Positions 31,827-33,740 of a DNA stretch of 33,740 bases are shown piece after piece. The notes beneath the pieces were generated by a model that had not been told where the DNA came from, made no database searches, and saw only the letters and a list, made by a program, of their open reading frames with translations. This DNA is from Betaproteobacteria bacterium SG8_40 (lineage in GTDB: Bacteria > Pseudomonadota > Gammaproteobacteria > Burkholderiales > Eutrophovitaceae): the NCBI GenBank assembly GCA_001304425.1, contig LJTS01000001.1:1-33740 (forward strand). Reading direction: 5' to 3'. A program made the translations under genes and the position numbers. How positions within the stretch are numbered: the first letter of the stretch is position 1; each line of letters begins with the position of its first letter.

Positions 31827-32200
31827 AACTCGAAATCACAGATGCCGAATGGTTGTGCGAGCGCCCGGAAGTGAGTCTGGAAGAACTGGTCGAGTTGTCA
31901 GGTCTTTCACCAGAGCTTCTGGTCGAACTCGTGGAGTATGGCGCGCTCGCGCCAACCGGAACGATATCGGCGGCCGGCGCGGGCTCGCGAACCGAAGCGC
32001 AACCAATGCAGTGGCGGTTCGCTTCGGATTGCGTCATTGCGGTGCAAACCGTCAGCCGCCTGCGCGATGACTTCGATCTGGACGCGAACGCATTGTCGGT
32101 GGCAATGATGCTGGTCGAGCGGATTCGCGGGCTGGAAGCGCAACTGCAGGAATTGCAGTCCCATCTTCCGCAACCCGACAGGCAAGTCCGGCGCGAGTAG
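31823..32200 (+). CDS. cbpM: chaperone modulator CbpM
   Basis: A 125-residue protein directly coupled to cbpA (ATGA overlap at 31823-31826). It has the MerR-like helix-turn-helix start typical of CbpM (EVSLEELVELSGLSPELLVELVEYGALAP) and the C-terminal coiled coil (VAMMLVERIRGLEAQLQELQ). E. coli CbpM binds the J domain of CbpA and inhibits its co-chaperone and DNA-binding activities. The pairing makes the assignment firm even though the middle section (about residues 45-60) is a Gly/Ala-rich variable loop. It converges on the ATPase gamma gene. Confidence 0.9.
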   Translation: MKLEITDAEWLCERPEVSLEELVELSGLSPELLVELVEYGALAPTGTISAAGAGSRTEAQPMQWRFASDCVIAVQTVSRLRDDFDLDANALSVAMMLVERIRGLEAQLQELQSHLPQPDRQVRRE

Positions 32201-32265
32201 TGTTTACCAAGGCGCCGGAAAGCTGCTGATTATTGACTTGTCTCCAGAGGCGTTCTGTTGCCGGT

Positions 32266-33141
32266 TCAGTATGTCGGCCCGGCATCATCTCGCTGACGCG
32301 GATCGCCATCTGTGCTGGCGGCGCTGAGTAAAATGACTTCAATTTCCTCGATGATTTCTTCCTGACGCAGGGCGTTGCTTTGTCGAGCCAGTTCCGCTGA
32401 CTGATCGTCAAGGTGTTTGACGGCCCCCTCCAGGTGGGTAACGCGATGGCGATTTTCCAGCATCAGCGAGGTGTAGAGGATTGCGTGAAGGGCAGCGAAC
32501 AGGTATTGGTCGGTAAGTTCGATCAGGAACGCGGCGGGCGGAAGGTGTAGCAGCGGTGGGACAGAATGATGTTGCGGTGTGCCGGGAAACTCCGCAAAAG
32601 GCGGCAACAGCGGTTTCACTACGACGCCGTCCTCGCTGCCGTGATAGACACAGAACACTTCACCGGCGCCATTACGGGTTTGAAACGAAACAATTTCGTT
32701 CGCCAGTTGATTCAGCACACCGGCTACTTCTTCCACGACGCTCGCGCCATCGATCCAGGCGACGACCCGTGCATCACCTTCAAGCAGTGTATGCAGTTTG
32801 TGTCCGACCGCGATCAACGCCGGACTGCCGGATGAGCGCTCGCGCAGCGCCGATTGCTGTTTCTCGAGCAAAGCGTGATTGAAGTCGCCGCAGAACCCGC
32901 GTTCGGACCCGATCACCAGGTAAAGCGGCGTTCCCGTCTGGGCTTGCGGCAGCACGTCGCCGTGGAAACTCAAGAAATCCGCCGCGACCTCCTTGATGCT
33001 TCGTTCGACTGCGGTTTGGGCATCCAGAAAACGGGACAGCTTGCGGGTTTCCATATAAGCCAGGGTTTTCATCGAGTTCATGATTTCCCGAATCTCGGCC
33101 AGGCTCTGCCGACGCCGCTCCACGTTTCGCCGACGGCTCAC
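32266..33141 (-). CDS. atpG: N-type F1Fo ATPase gamma subunit
   Basis: A 291-residue F1 gamma subunit on the minus strand. The N-terminal helix is SLAEIREIMNSMKTLAYMETRKL and the C-terminal helix has SAELARQSNALRQEEIIEEI, the two parts of the coiled-coil shaft. The central domain has LVIGSERGFCGDFNHALL. I chose the GTG at 33141 because it overlaps the alpha stop as GTGA and gives a normal length; a longer frame runs back into alpha. The sequence differs from housekeeping gamma, and there is no beta/epsilon downstream. This fits the alternative N-ATPase operon (order atpDCQRBEFAG), where gamma is last. Such pumps are proposed to move Na+ or H+ outward. Confidence 0.9.
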   Translation of the reverse strand: MSRRRNVERRRQSLAEIREIMNSMKTLAYMETRKLSRFLDAQTAVERSIKEVAADFLSFHGDVLPQAQTGTPLYLVIGSERGFCGDFNHALLEKQQSALRERSSGSPALIAVGHKLHTLLEGDARVVAWIDGASVVEEVAGVLNQLANEIVSFQTRNGAGEVFCVYHGSEDGVVVKPLLPPFAEFPGTPQHHSVPPLLHLPPAAFLIELTDQYLFAALHAILYTSLMLENRHRVTHLEGAVKHLDDQSAELARQSNALRQEEIIEEIEVILLSAASTDGDPRQRDDAGPTY

Positions 33142-33740
33142 GATGACTCCGGCTTGTTGCCGCCGCCGGCCCAGCCGGCAACGGCCGAACTCCATTCCGC
33201 TCGAGGGGAGTCGAGGTCAAGCGAAACGCCTTTGAGCGCTTTCTCCAGAGACTCCAGCAAGCGGGGAATCGTTTCAAGCTCGGCGGAATCAAATAGTCCG
33301 TCATTGAATGCCACCAGCCACGCCATCTGAAATGCCGCCGGCTGGGGAACGAGGCGATCCTGTTTGAGAATTTCCCTCAGGATGCGGCCTTTGCGAATCA
33401 CCGCTTCCATGGACGCTTCGAGACGTGCTCCGAAGCGGGTAAAAACTTCGAGTTCCTGAAACTGGAGATAGTCGAGTTTCATGCGTCCCGCTTCCGCTTT
33501 GATGCGCGGATGTTGCGCCTGCCCGCCGATGCGTGAAACCGATCGGGCGATATCGATGGCCGGCCGGAATCCACCGGCGAACAGGCCTCGATCGAGGTAG
33601 ATCTGGCCATCGGTGATCGAAATCAGGTTGGTGGGGATGTAGGAAGCGATTTCGCCGAGCTGTGTTTCGACAATCGGCAGCGCGGTCATGCTGCCGCCGC
33701 CACGGGTGGCATTCAGGCAAGTGGCGCGTTCCAGCAATCT
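33138..33740 (-). CDS. atpA: N-type F1Fo ATPase alpha subunit, C-terminal part
   Basis: The 3' part of an F1 alpha gene; its 5' end lies beyond the window's right edge. Visible are LNATRGGGSMTALPIVETQ, the conserved YIPTNLISITDGQIYLD run, the FRPAIDIARSVSRIGGQAQ motif with its Ser and Arg, and the C-terminal helical domain (LEVFTRFGARLEASMEAVI). The alpha-specific SVSRIGG segment separates it from beta. The gene ends in a Gly-rich tail and overlaps gamma by GTGA. The alpha-then-gamma order, with no delta between alpha and itself visible and beta not after gamma, matches N-ATPase operons rather than the standard atp operon. Confidence 0.9.
   Translation of the reverse strand, partial: RLLERATCLNATRGGGSMTALPIVETQLGEIASYIPTNLISITDGQIYLDRGLFAGGFRPAIDIARSVSRIGGQAQHPRIKAEAGRMKLDYLQFQELEVFTRFGARLEASMEAVIRKGRILREILKQDRLVPQPAAFQMAWLVAFNDGLFDSAELETIPRLLESLEKALKGVSLDLDSPRAEWSSAVAGWAGGGNKPESS

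Overview
The window is a gene-dense stretch of a GC-rich (roughly 60% by eye) proteobacterial chromosome. The families and gene pairings suggest a betaproteobacterium, probably Burkholderiales or a relative. These include an AraC regulator with an arabinose-binding-type sensor domain, CbpA/CbpM, LemA with an M48 peptidase, PPK2, a PYROXD2-like oxidoreductase, and an N-type F1Fo ATPase. No marker gene settles the taxonomy. I see no rRNA, tRNA, CRISPR array, transposase or integrase, so this looks like ordinary chromosome with some poorly characterised genes.

Layout. Positions 0.1-4.0 kb hold a small catabolic-looking group on the + strand: an EthD-like small protein, a cupin, a Rid-family protein that lacks the classic arginine, a phytanoyl-CoA-dioxygenase-type Fe(II)/2OG oxygenase and an AraC-family regulator. 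Positions 4.2-5.7 kb hold three overlapping unknown small genes and a small secreted protein. Positions 5.8-9.7 kb hold an esterase-D-like hydrolase, then lemA and a large M48 membrane peptidase, closed by a convincing terminator. Positions 9.8-11.7 kb hold an outer-membrane-type beta-barrel, an oppositely oriented secreted protein and a tandem TM2 membrane protein.

The most unusual gene is at 12.15-14.9 kb. It encodes a 919-residue protein with a GspB-like N-terminal motif, about 47 consecutive 14-residue (two-heptad) repeats and one membrane span near the C-terminus. It is followed by a sirtuin, a carboxymuconolactone-decarboxylase-like protein, a CBS-pair protein (minus strand), a VOC protein, two exported proteins, an amidase and a PYROXD2-like oxidoreductase (15.0-22.7 kb). 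An SLC13-type transporter with two TrkA-C-like domains runs on the minus strand (22.8-24.6 kb). Next come an SDR dehydrogenase, a PPK2 kinase, an SMP-30-like lactonase, a MarC-family membrane protein and two small coupled unknown ORFs (25.1-29.4 kb). A minus-strand amidohydrolase follows.

The right end has cbpA-cbpM on the + strand, converging on the 3' end of a minus-strand ATPase operon. Only its last two genes, alpha (partial) and gamma, lie in the window.

The most interesting points are the 14-residue-repeat protein, the M48 peptidase with a C-terminal extension, the Rid protein without its arginine and its well-formed promoter inside the 3' end of the cupin frame, a MerR-type dyad upstream of the TM2 gene, and several overlapping sets of small unknown genes. 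I found no clear new defence or mobile system.
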